Positions 8,635 through 15,970 of a stretch of 64,000 nt of DNA are shown piece after piece (position 1 is the stretch's first letter; each line of letters begins with the position of its first letter). The position numbers were made by a program, and so were the translations under genes. Origin of the DNA: Canibacter sp052085365. Lineage in GTDB: Bacteria > Actinomycetota > Actinomycetes > Actinomycetales > Microbacteriaceae. The stretch is from NCBI GenBank assembly GCA_052085365.1, contig JBQDFP010000002.1:62001-126000 (forward strand), in the 5' to 3' direction. Under the pieces are notes generated by a model. The model saw only the letters and a program-made list of their open reading frames with translations. It was not told where the DNA came from and did no database searches.

Positions 8635-9458
8635 ATTATCTTGCGACGGCAGCAGTCGAACTTGTTTTGCTCTCACTGTTGTCGGGAGTAGTCGGCACGT
8701 GGATCGTGCTGCGTCAGCGTTCCTTCTTTGCAGTAGCGCTGAGCCATGCAACATTCCCCGGCGGAGTGATCGCCGCGATGATTGGCGTGAACGTGTTGAT
8801 CGGGCAGGCAGTTGCAGCGCTCTTATTAGTGCCTCTCATGGGACTGATTTCGCGCGCGAAAAACCAAGGTGGTCAGGTCGCCAGCGGTCTCGTTCTTGCG
8901 TTTGGCTTCGCGCTCGGCGCGCTCCTGTCGTCGTTACAGACCGGGATGCGGATTCCCGTCGAATCGCTGCTAGTCGGGCAACTGTTTGGTGTGAACGCCA
9001 GCGACCTTCTCGTCACGGTAATTGCGTTGGTGGTGTGCCTGCTTTTGGTGCTGTGGAACTGGCGTGCGCTTACTTTCGACACCTTCGACCCTGCCGGGTA
9101 CCGTGCTGCCGGCTTTTCAGTGTTTCGCACCGAAAATGTGATTGCCGTTATTGTGGCGGTAACGGTTGTTGTTTCGATGCCTGCAGTTGGTGCAATCCTG
9201 AGCGTCGCTATCGTTGTCGGGCCAGCAGCCACTGCCCGGCTCATTGCGCCAAGTGTGGGGTGGATCGCCCCGATTGCGATCATCGTTGGTCTGGCTGCGA
9301 GTGGTCTCGGGCTTTGGGTCTCAACTTCATTCGGTGTAGCAGCGGGTGGTGCTGTGGGACTTGCTGTTGCAGCGCTTTTCTTAGTGACGTTGGGAGTGCA
9401 AACACTCCGGAACTCCCTCAGTCGTCGATGGTACGCTCGACAAGAAACGTGGGCGTAA
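8631..9458 (+). CDS. Zinc/manganese ABC transporter permease, second copy
   Basis: ABC-3 family membrane protein of 275 residues. It shares the layout of its neighbour (FFAVALSHATFPGGVIAAMIG, then GYRAAGFSVFRTENVIAVIVAVTVVVSMPAVGAILSVAIVVGPAATARL) but is clearly diverged, so this is a second subunit rather than a recent duplication. ATG 8631 overlaps the preceding stop as ATGA. The repressor gene follows after 13 bases. It probably pairs with the first permease; a homodimer with an alternative role cannot be excluded. Confidence 0.88.
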   Translation: MNYLATAAVELVLLSLLSGVVGTWIVLRQRSFFAVALSHATFPGGVIAAMIGVNVLIGQAVAALLLVPLMGLISRAKNQGGQVASGLVLAFGFALGALLSSLQTGMRIPVESLLVGQLFGVNASDLLVTVIALVVCLLLVLWNWRALTFDTFDPAGYRAAGFSVFRTENVIAVIVAVTVVVSMPAVGAILSVAIVVGPAATARLIAPSVGWIAPIAIIVGLAASGLGLWVSTSFGVAAGGAVGLAVAALFLVTLGVQTLRNSLSRRWYARQETWA

Positions 9459-9471
9459 CTAAGGAGTTGTT

Positions 9472-9879
9472 GTGACGGTTGTGCGCCGAAATACCTGGCA
9501 GCGTGAAGCGGTGCGAGAAGCGCTCACCAAGGAAGAGAGTTTCGTGAGTGCACAGAAGCTGCATGAAGCTCTCACAACCGACAACAGCAAAGTAGGCCTT
9601 GCAACCGTCTACCGTCAATTAGCGACACTCGTTGATGACGGTGAAGCAGACCTTTTGCACTCCGGAGACGGTGAGAGTCTGTATCGCAGCTGCGACACGA
9701 GCGGCCATCATCATCACCTCATCTGCAATATTTGCGGCAAAGTAGAAGAGGTTGAGGCGCCTGAAGTTGAGCAGTGGGTCACTCGTGTCACCACAGAAAA
9801 CGGTTTCAAGCCATCCACCCACGTCGCAAACGTGTTCGGTGTTTGCTCGGACACCGCCGCGCATCAAACAAGCGAATGA
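9472..9879 (+). CDS. zur: Fur-family zinc-responsive repressor with an incomplete second zinc motif
   Basis: 135 residues. The N-terminal winged helix carries ATVYRQLATLVDDGEADLL (about 43-61), followed by the metal segment GHHHHLICNICGKVEEVE with the first CxxC (CNIC). The family normally ends with a second CxxC; here the end reads FGVCSDTAAHQ, with Thr in place of the second Cys. It starts with GTG at 9472 behind AAGGAGTTGTT. Last gene of the zinc cluster, so it likely represses the znu genes at the palindrome near 5717 and may also act on the ribosomal genes downstream. Zinc rather than iron sensing is inferred from context. Confidence 0.85.
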   Translation: MTVVRRNTWQREAVREALTKEESFVSAQKLHEALTTDNSKVGLATVYRQLATLVDDGEADLLHSGDGESLYRSCDTSGHHHHLICNICGKVEEVEAPEVEQWVTRVTTENGFKPSTHVANVFGVCSDTAAHQTSE

Positions 9880-10051
9880 CGCAACTCACGCGTACTGTTT
9901 GTCGCCAAGCTAAAAATCCTGTAAAGTAGATTCTTGGCTGTATAAACTTTCCCGTTTGTGCAGACCGCGACCGTTGCCAACCGGCACGGTGACGCAGACA
10001 AGAGATCTTGGGAAGGGCAGTTTTGCTCTTCGGTACTGAGAGGAATCCACT
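9880..10051 (+). promoter_or_regulatory. Leader and probable promoter of the ribosomal protein cluster
   Basis: The 172 bases between the repressor and rpmB hold no gene. A weak promoter-like pair is TTGTCG with TAAAGT/TAGATT near 9900-9932. A GC-rich self-pairing segment, ACCGTTGCC with GGCACGGT, lies in the transcribed leader near 9970-9990. GAGAGGA is the rpmB ribosome site. I see no copy of the GATAAC/GTTATC palindrome here, so direct Zur control is not supported by an obvious box. Confidence 0.35.
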
Positions 10052-10288
10052 ATGGCAGCAGTGTGCCAGGTGACAGGCGCCGTTCCAGGCTTCGGTCACA
10101 ATATTTCACACTCACACCGTCGTACCAAGCGTCGGTTTGATCCAAACATCCAAAAGAAGACTTACTTCGTGCCATCGCTCGGCCGCAAGGTAACTCTGAC
10201 CCTGTCAACTCGGGGCATCAAAGTTATCGACGCTCGTGGCATCGAGTCGGTAGTCGCTGAACTGCAGAAGCGTGGGGTGAAGCTCTAA
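10052..10288 (+). CDS. rpmB: 50S ribosomal protein L28, zinc-independent form
   Basis: 78 residues beginning MAAVCQVTGAVPGFGHNISH. The zinc-binding form of L28 has two CxxC pairs; here the first is CQVT and no later cysteine exists, so this is a zinc-free variant. GAGAGGA lies just upstream. The stop overlaps the start of rpmG (TAATG), and S14 follows, giving the three-gene cluster L28-L33-S14 common in actinobacteria. It follows directly on the zinc transporter and repressor genes, which fits a role in zinc sparing. Confidence 0.95.
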   Translation: MAAVCQVTGAVPGFGHNISHSHRRTKRRFDPNIQKKTYFVPSLGRKVTLTLSTRGIKVIDARGIESVVAELQKRGVKL

Positions 10289-10455
10289 TGGCAAAACACC
10301 AGGACGTTCGTCCCATCATTAAGCTGCGTTCAACCGCAGGCACCGGTTTTACTTACGTAACCCGTAAGAACCGTCGTAATACTCCTGACCGTCTCGTGCT
10401 CAAGAAGTACGATCCCGTGGTGCGCAAGCACGTTGATTTCCGAGAGGAGCGTTAA
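10288..10455 (+). CDS. rpmG: 50S ribosomal protein L33, zinc-independent form
   Basis: 55 residues starting MAKHQDVRPIIKLRSTAGTG and ending KYDPVVRKHVDFREER. It has no cysteine at all, whereas zinc-binding L33 has two CxxC pairs. The ATG overlaps the rpmB stop, and the S14 start lies two bases after its own stop. Confidence 0.95.
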   Translation: MAKHQDVRPIIKLRSTAGTGFTYVTRKNRRNTPDRLVLKKYDPVVRKHVDFREER

Positions 10456-10457
10456 TC

Positions 10458-10763
10458 ATGGCGAAGAAAAGCATGATTGCGAAAAACAAGCAGCGCCAGC
10501 AGATCGTCGCTCGTTACGCCGAGAAGCGCGCAGAACTGAAGAAGGCACTCGTCGACCCGAATGGCACCGACGAGAGCCGTGAAGAAGCACGCCGTGGACT
10601 GCAGAAGCTTCCCCGCGACGCTTCGCCCGTACGCGTTCGCAGCCGCGACGTTATCGACGGCCGCCCACGTGGTGTGCTCACCAAGTACGGCGTGAGCCGT
10701 GTACGGTTCCGCGACATGGCGCACCGTGGCGAACTGCCCGGCATCACCAAGTCAAGCTGGTAA
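10458..10763 (+). CDS. rpsN: 30S ribosomal protein S14, long zinc-independent form
   Basis: 101 residues, the long cysteine-free form of S14 (zinc-binding S14 is about 61 residues with a CxxC pair). Family signature residues are GRPRGVLTKYGVSRVRFRDMAHRGELPGITKSSW at the C-terminus, given here in parts: GRPRGV, RVRFRD and GITKSSW. Last gene of the rpmB-rpmG-rpsN cluster; a strong hairpin follows. Together with L28 and L33 it would let ribosomes assemble without three structural zinc ions. Confidence 0.95.
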   Translation: MAKKSMIAKNKQRQQIVARYAEKRAELKKALVDPNGTDESREEARRGLQKLPRDASPVRVRSRDVIDGRPRGVLTKYGVSRVRFRDMAHRGELPGITKSSW

Positions 10764-10775
10764 ACAGCTCGCAAG

Positions 10776-10807
10776 ATTCCCTCTGGTCGACTTCGACCAG
10801 GGGGAAT
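10776..10807. terminator. Strong bidirectional terminator between rpsN and the amidase gene
   Basis: A 15-bp stem (ATTCCCTCTGGTCGA with TCGACCAGGGGGAAT, one G-T pair) has only two bases between its arms and is followed by TTTTTATT. The convergent amidase gene ends three bases after the stem, so it can stop transcription from both sides. Confidence 0.9.
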
Positions 10808-10809
10808 TT

Positions 10810-12165
10810 TTATTCTCCGGAGTCGAGTTCCAACTGTGCAGCAAGCTGTAGCAACTGATTTTCGCGACCTTTGCCGCCGATGAGTTGCACACTCACCTTC
10901 AGTCCACTGTCCAGTCGGATCGTCGGCACAGAGATTGCAGGGTAACCCGCGACATTTGTGATCGACGTATACGGCATCCACTCGCACTGCAGGCGAAAGT
11001 TCTCTGCAACCGGCACTGACTCAAAGGTTCCGATCCTAGGCGGAAGCCACGCCACTGTCGGGGTTAAGACCACATCAAACCGTGACCATTGTTGGCCGGC
11101 GTGCGCAGCGATCTCCCATAACTGTTCGATCGCATGCTCACGCCTGGCAACGCTGAGCGATCGTCCACGCTCATATGAATACCGCGTAAATGCGCCTAAC
11201 CGCTCAACCTGGTCTGTCGTGAACTCAGTGTCAGAAAAGCCACCCTGCCAGTTATCAGTGAACGCCTGCTCATAGCCGGGCAGATACCTGATCTGCGCAT
11301 CGTCAACGCGATGGCCGTGCGCAAGCAACCGAGACACCGCCGCATCTAGCCCTGTCTGAATTTCGCGGTCGAGATGAATATCGAGCGTGTCATCAAACGG
11401 TGATGCTGTCGTGACTCCTATGCGCAACCCAGAAACCGAATCTGCACGATCACAAGCATCGATCGCACCGGATCCACCCATTGAATCAAAAAGCAGTGCC
11501 GCGTCTCCTGCGGTGCGCGCTAGCGGGCCAGAAACACTGAGCCTGGGAGCATGGCTGACCTCAGTGCCGGGAGAGACACGATCAATTGGCAGGGCGTCCC
11601 GGCTCGGCTGTAACCCAACGACGCCGCACGCTGCAGCTGGAATACGGATCGACCCGCCGCCATCGTTGCCAGGTGCGAAGGGAAGCAGGCCGAGCGCAAC
11701 CGCTGCTGCTGCTCCGCTCGAAGAACCGCCAGCGGTAAGTTCCGGATTGTGCGGGTTTCGTACTGGGGGAGCTATATCATTTTCTGAGTATCCGGAAATC
11801 GCGAACTCCGGAACCTGCGTCTTCCCAAGGTTAATCGTGCCAGCATCTCGCAAGAGTTTCACGACCGGGTCGTCAGACGTCGCAATCGTGTGTGGGACGG
11901 CCCGTGAACCGTGAGCCGTTGGCGCTCCTGCAACCGCGACATTGTCTTTGTGAGCGAGCGGCATCCCCCACAGCGGTGCAATTGGCCGATCTGACGTGCG
12001 CATTCGGTCGAGCTTTGCGGCTTCGGCAAGCGCCTGCTCGCCGAGGATGGTCTGAAATGCGTTATGCGTGTCACGCTCTGCGCGGGCGAGAGCGTCTTCG
12101 GCCACGTCTGTCGCGGTTACATCTCGGCGTTGCAGTGCTGCCCGTAACTGTCTGGCGCTCGTCAT
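10810..12165 (-). CDS. Amidase signature family hydrolase
   Basis: 451 residues hydrolysing an amide or carbamate in the cytoplasm. The Ser-cisSer-Lys triad is visible: Lys in AHKDNVAV, then the glycine/serine-rich GGSSSGAAAAVALG, and GNDGGGSIRIPAAACGVVG with the nucleophilic serine. I chose ATG 12165 (MTSARQLRAAL); the reading frame extends further upstream but with residues not typical of the family. A TAGACT element six bases before this ATG hints at leaderless translation. It diverges from a TRAP importer, so its substrate or product may be an imported acid or amide. Chemical specificity cannot be told; GatA is unlikely because gatC/gatB are absent. Confidence 0.85.
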   Translation of the reverse strand: MTSARQLRAALQRRDVTATDVAEDALARAERDTHNAFQTILGEQALAEAAKLDRMRTSDRPIAPLWGMPLAHKDNVAVAGAPTAHGSRAVPHTIATSDDPVVKLLRDAGTINLGKTQVPEFAISGYSENDIAPPVRNPHNPELTAGGSSSGAAAAVALGLLPFAPGNDGGGSIRIPAAACGVVGLQPSRDALPIDRVSPGTEVSHAPRLSVSGPLARTAGDAALLFDSMGGSGAIDACDRADSVSGLRIGVTTASPFDDTLDIHLDREIQTGLDAAVSRLLAHGHRVDDAQIRYLPGYEQAFTDNWQGGFSDTEFTTDQVERLGAFTRYSYERGRSLSVARREHAIEQLWEIAAHAGQQWSRFDVVLTPTVAWLPPRIGTFESVPVAENFRLQCEWMPYTSITNVAGYPAISVPTIRLDSGLKVSVQLIGGKGRENQLLQLAAQLELDSGE

Positions 12166-12250
12166 ACCGTCAAGTCTATGAGGCGTGCGATTTGCACCAG
12201 AATTTACGCATTTAAATAACAATTGAGAATCGTGAAATTATTGACTAACA

Positions 12251-12264
12251 AACTGTTATACAGT
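12251..12264. promoter_or_regulatory. Operator copy A upstream of the TRAP genes (AACTGTTATACAGT)
   Basis: ACTGT-TAT-ACAGT is an inverted repeat with 5-base arms. The 14 bases AACTGTTATACAGT are identical to the core of the perfect 27-bp inverted repeat at 25553-25579. It lies about 90 bases upstream of dctP and just after a TTGACT element at 12241-12246. Likely binding site of an FCD-type GntR protein; the one at 30010-30672 is the best candidate. Confidence 0.65.
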
Positions 12265-12283
12265 AGAGGTCAACCACGCTAAG

Positions 12284-12294
12284 TTGTCCTACAA
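12284..12294. promoter_or_regulatory. Operator copy B upstream of the TRAP genes (TTGTCCTACAA)
   Basis: TTGT-CCT-ACAA has the TTGT-N3-ACAA form typical of FadR/FCD GntR operators. The 15 bases AAGTTGTCCTACAAA recur exactly at 38724-38738 in front of the gab/prp genes. It lies 20 bases downstream of operator copy A, inside the probable transcribed leader or promoter of dctP. Confidence 0.65.
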
Positions 12295-12351
12295 ATGCGG
12301 TGAGCATAGCGATTGGTTGAAACACAAGGCTTAGAACCAACGGAGGTTTTT

Positions 12352-13395
12352 ATGTTCAAGCGCAAAGGCGCACTTGCAGTAGCGGTCGTCTCGGTCGCTG
12401 CGTTGGCGCTCGCAGGCTGCTCGTCTGGCGGCGGTGATGCGGGTGGTGAAGGTAGCTACACCATTAAATTTGGCAATGTTATCTCTCCTGGTGATACACA
12501 GAACCAGGCCTATGACTACTTTGCTGAGCTGGTCGATGAAAAGTCGGATGGCCGCATCAACGTTGAAATTTACCCCGATAGTCAGCTCGGCGGCGAACGC
12601 GAAATGATCGAAGCGGTTCAGTCAGGCAACCTCGAAATGACTGCTCCGTCAATCGGTGTGCTCGCGAACTTCGACGACTCACTCCAAGTGTTTGACTTCC
12701 CGTTCATCTTTGAAGACGCTGAAACCGCGTATGAAGTGCTTGATAGCGAAATCGGCGATGAGATGCTTTCTGGTATCGAAGACTCTGGTTTGCATGCGCT
12801 CGGCTGGGGTGAGAATGGTTTCCGTAACGTTGCGATGACGAAAGACACGGTGAAACTTCCCGAAGATATGAAGGGCAAGAAACTCCGTACCATGCAGGTT
12901 CCCATGCACATTGCATACTGGGAGAGCCTGGGCGCAGCCCCCACACCAATGGCCTTCCCAGAGGTGTTCACGGCCCTGCAGCAGGGAGTTGTTGACGGCG
13001 TTGAAAACCCATACGAGTTGCTTCACTCAGCGAAGTTCACTGAGCCCGCGAACAAGCTCACCGAGCTCCAGTGGCTGTATGACCCTGAAGTGATCTTGAT
13101 TGGCCAAGACTTCTTGGACGGTCTGCCAGAAGAAGACCAGGAAATCTTGACGTCAGCTGCCGATGAGATGGTCATGAAACTTCGTGAACTGAAGTCAGGC
13201 ATCAACGACGAAGTTCGCGCGGAAATTGAAGAAGCGGGCGGAACCGTCGCCGATATCACTGATGAAGAACGCCAACAGTGGATCGACGCAACCGTGCCGT
13301 TCTACGAGGCGAACGCATCAAAGGTTGACACTGACAAACTGAAGGCAATCCTCGAAGCTGCGGGTAACGAAACGTTCCTGAAGGCAATCGAATAG
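12352..13395 (+). CDS. dctP: TRAP transporter substrate-binding lipoprotein
   Basis: 347-residue receptor of a tripartite ATP-independent periplasmic transporter. The signal peptide ends in LAGC (Cys about 23). DctP-fold landmarks are NVISPGDTQNQAYDYFAELVDEKS, YPDSQLGGEREMIEAVQSGNLEM, the carboxylate-binding Arg region GKKLRTMQVPMH and QQGVVDGVENPYE. ATG 12352 follows GGAGG; an in-frame GTG at 12313 is less likely. TRAP receptors mainly bind organic acids through a conserved Arg. It leads the dctP-dctQ-dctM operon and has two catabolic-type operators upstream. Confidence 0.93.
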   Translation: MFKRKGALAVAVVSVAALALAGCSSGGGDAGGEGSYTIKFGNVISPGDTQNQAYDYFAELVDEKSDGRINVEIYPDSQLGGEREMIEAVQSGNLEMTAPSIGVLANFDDSLQVFDFPFIFEDAETAYEVLDSEIGDEMLSGIEDSGLHALGWGENGFRNVAMTKDTVKLPEDMKGKKLRTMQVPMHIAYWESLGAAPTPMAFPEVFTALQQGVVDGVENPYELLHSAKFTEPANKLTELQWLYDPEVILIGQDFLDGLPEEDQEILTSAADEMVMKLRELKSGINDEVRAEIEEAGGTVADITDEERQQWIDATVPFYEANASKVDTDKLKAILEAAGNETFLKAIE

Positions 13396-13474
13396 TTCAA
13401 CGTCTACAAGTATTGAGGCGGCACCCTTCTTCAACATTGGTGCCGCCTCTCTACGTCGATTGAGAGATCTCCTC

Positions 13475-14008
13475 ATGCTCAAGAAAATCTATCGACATCT
13501 CGACGACTTCGTTGAGGTGTATTTGGCGTCAATTGCGCTGTTTGCTTTTTCGTTTTTGGTCGTACTGCAAGTGTTCATGCGGTACATTCTTGGCGCACCG
13601 CTCGTTTGGTCTGAAGAGCTAGCCAGGTTCGCGCTGGTCTGGTTTGTGTGGATCTCGGGTAGCTACGCCGTGAAGTTTCAGAGGCACGTGAAATTTGGTG
13701 TCTTGGTGAACTTGGTCGGGAACAAACTGCCGGTCGTGCAGCGATCCATTCACATTATTGTGTTCGTGTTGTGGCTCGCGTTCCTAGTCATCATGCTCGT
13801 CCTGTCATGGGAGCAAGTGCTTCAGCAGCAACGGTCAGGGCAAGTGTCCGCTGGTGCCCGAGTACCGATGTACATGGTCTACTTTGGACTGACTCTCGGG
13901 ATGCTTCTGATGAGTTTCCGTGTGTTGCAGCACACTGTTTTGTCGGTAATTGACATCGTGAAAAATCCTATGAGTCCGATTCCACGCAGTGAAGTGGAGG
14001 TCGACTGA
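13475..14008 (+). CDS. dctQ: TRAP transporter small permease subunit
   Basis: 177 residues with four predicted membrane helices. Family features are LGAPLVWSEELARFALVWFVWISGSYAVKFQRHVKFGVL. I chose ATG 13475 because GAGAG stands eight bases upstream; a TTG at 13460 would add five residues. It lies between the receptor and the large permease. DctQ forms a complex with DctM and is needed for transport, which is driven by the sodium or proton gradient. Confidence 0.92.
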   Translation: MLKKIYRHLDDFVEVYLASIALFAFSFLVVLQVFMRYILGAPLVWSEELARFALVWFVWISGSYAVKFQRHVKFGVLVNLVGNKLPVVQRSIHIIVFVLWLAFLVIMLVLSWEQVLQQQRSGQVSAGARVPMYMVYFGLTLGMLLMSFRVLQHTVLSVIDIVKNPMSPIPRSEVEVD

Positions 14009-14010
14009 CC

Positions 14011-15288
14011 ATGGGTATAGCGTTACTCTTTATTGTTTTTGCAATCCTGCTGTTGATCGGTATGCCGATCGCGTTTGCTTTAGGTATTGCCTCAGTTCTT
14101 GCGGTCATTGTGACCGAAGTGATTCCCGTGAGCTATCTCACACAAACTATGTTTGGGGCGGTGGACTCGTATCCGCTGCTTGCGGTGCCACTCTTCGTGT
14201 TTTCTGGCGTCATCATGGAGTACGGCGGACTGTCCCGACGGCTGATTGACGTAGCGAAAGCTTTCGTTGGACACATCACAGGCGGCCTCGCCGCAGTTGC
14301 TTTGATGGCCACGACGGTCTTTGCCATGCTGAGTGGTTCAGGTCCAGCTACAGTTGCGGCCATTGGTGGCATCATGATTCCCTCGATGATTCGTGAGGGG
14401 TACAGCAAAGGGTATAGCGCCGGCGTACTTGCGACTGCCGGAGGTGTCGGTATCGTTGTCCCTCCGAGTATTCCGCTGGTTATCTACGGTATTACCACCA
14501 ACAGCTCAATTGGTGACTTGTTCATGGCGGGCTTCATTCCCGGGCTCATTATCGTCATTGTGCTCTACCTCATCAGCCGACACTTCGCGAAAAAGCATGG
14601 TTTCGGTGCAGGGGTAGCGAAGGCAACGTGGAAAGAACGTTTCGCAGCGATATGGAGTGCGAAATGGACGCTCCTGATGCCAGTGGTGGTTCTTGGTGGC
14701 ATCTACGGCGGTATCTTTACACCAACAGAAGCTGCCGGTATCGCGGTCGCGTATAGCCTGATCTTGACACTCGTCTACCGGGAGTCCAAGGTCTCTGATG
14801 TTCCGATGATGCTTAAGCAAACGCTGCTTATCTCAGGAATGATCTTGGTGATCATCGCTACTGCGTCAACCTATGCACGAATCTTGACGGTCGAACGAGT
14901 ACCCATGTTGGTATCAACCTGGTTGAACTCAATGGACGTGCCGTTCTGGGTCATTCTCTTGGCAATCATTGTCCTGTTGTTGTTTATGGGAATGTTCATG
15001 GAAACGCTTGCCGGCATTATTCTCATGGCGCCGATACTCGTGCCTGTGGTGACCGATTTTGGTATGGATCCCGTGCACTTTGGCATTGTGATGATTATGG
15101 CGTCGATGGTTGGGTTTGCCACACCACCTGTTGGTGACAACCTCAACGTTGCGTCAGCGATCAGCGGGCTCTCAATTGAACGAGTGAGCCTCGCGGCGTT
15201 ACCGTATGTGATTGCCTTGGTGGCCCTGCTGATTGTGATTGCATTTGTGCCTGAAATCAGCACGTTCTTGCCAAGCCTCATGAAATAA
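14011..15288 (+). CDS. dctM: TRAP transporter large permease subunit
   Basis: 425 residues with about 12 membrane segments, the translocation subunit. Recognised by SGSGPATVAAIGGIMIPSM, GGVGIVVPPSIPLVIYGI and, near the end, GFATPPVGDNLNVASAISG. GGAGG lies ahead of ATG 14011, and the gene begins two bases after the dctQ stop. Together with DctP and DctQ it makes a complete TRAP importer, most likely for a mono- or dicarboxylate handled by the hydroxyacid or gab/prp enzymes elsewhere in the window. Confidence 0.94.
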   Translation: MGIALLFIVFAILLLIGMPIAFALGIASVLAVIVTEVIPVSYLTQTMFGAVDSYPLLAVPLFVFSGVIMEYGGLSRRLIDVAKAFVGHITGGLAAVALMATTVFAMLSGSGPATVAAIGGIMIPSMIREGYSKGYSAGVLATAGGVGIVVPPSIPLVIYGITTNSSIGDLFMAGFIPGLIIVIVLYLISRHFAKKHGFGAGVAKATWKERFAAIWSAKWTLLMPVVVLGGIYGGIFTPTEAAGIAVAYSLILTLVYRESKVSDVPMMLKQTLLISGMILVIIATASTYARILTVERVPMLVSTWLNSMDVPFWVILLAIIVLLLFMGMFMETLAGIILMAPILVPVVTDFGMDPVHFGIVMIMASMVGFATPPVGDNLNVASAISGLSIERVSLAALPYVIALVALLIVIAFVPEISTFLPSLMK

Positions 15289-15298
15289 CAGCGGGTGA

Positions 15299-15345
15299 GT
15301 GACGAAATTCTCTGGGTACCCGGCGGTCCCAGAGAATTTTGTCAC
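15299..15345 (+). terminator. Terminator after dctM
   Basis: GTGACGAAATTCTCTGGG (15299-15316) pairs over 18 bases, with one G-T pair, to the segment at 15328-15345. It starts 10 bases after the dctM stop. The T-rich part lies inside the right arm rather than after it. Confidence 0.75.
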
Positions 15346-15452
15346 TTCACGACAAATAGCCTTAATTTTTGTTGTGGATCTAAAGACCGGACCCAAACAT
15401 CAGAGCGCTTCGGGGTAGTGTGGGTGGTGTAACGAATATTGGGGGAGTAACC

Positions 15453-15755
15453 ATGCTGCGTCACATCGTGACTTGGAAAATGAACGGTCAGACTGCTGAT
15501 GAACGCGCAAAGCAGGCTGAAGAGGTTGCTGAAGCATTGGGTGAACTCAAAGACTTGGTTCCGACCGTGAAGGCCCTCACCGTTCTACGTAATGAATTCC
15601 ATAAAGACAAGAACTGGGACGTTGTCCTGATCGCTGACTTCGCAGATGCCGAGGGGCTTGATCTCTATGACAGGCACCCCGAGCATCAAGAGGTCGCGAA
15701 GTTCGTTAGTGCGCGTGCAGCAAGCCGTGCTGGCATTGACGCCACAGTTTCGTAA
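15453..15755 (+). CDS. Dabb-domain (stress-responsive alpha/beta barrel) protein
   Basis: 100 residues matching the Dabb family: MLRHIVTWKMNG at the start, then LKDLVPTVKALTVLRN and DVVLIADFADAEGLDLYDRHPEHQEVAKFV. These small proteins dimerise into a barrel; some are enzymes acting on aromatic or polyketide substrates, many have no known role. GGGGGAG stands before ATG 15453; a GTG 33 bases upstream is in frame but less likely. It stands alone between two terminated units, so context gives no function. Confidence 0.85.
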   Translation: MLRHIVTWKMNGQTADERAKQAEEVAEALGELKDLVPTVKALTVLRNEFHKDKNWDVVLIADFADAEGLDLYDRHPEHQEVAKFVSARAASRAGIDATVS

Positions 15756-15970
15756 TCAAGACTCACCGGTACAAGTCGAGTTATCGGTCTCAACCTTGCC
15801 AGTTGGATAGTCACTTTCGACCTTGCTGAGGGCGATGCAGCCGGTGTCTGCCGGGTCGCATAGAATGTATTGAGGTTACCCGGCATTGGTGGGCCGATTG
15901 TGGTCTGAAATGCCTCTGCCAGTGCAATGCAGTTATGTGCCCTACATCGTTGAAAAGGAAACAGTCCAAA

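Noticed and set aside
8567..9475. A 302-codon plus-strand frame overlapping the second zinc permease
   Set aside because: It runs in a shifted frame, is full of Cys and Arg, and has no family likeness; the permease in the other frame is clear.
15761..15970. A possible riboswitch before the NitT/TauT receptor
   Set aside because: I looked for thiamine, cobalamin and guanidine core elements and saw none that hold together.
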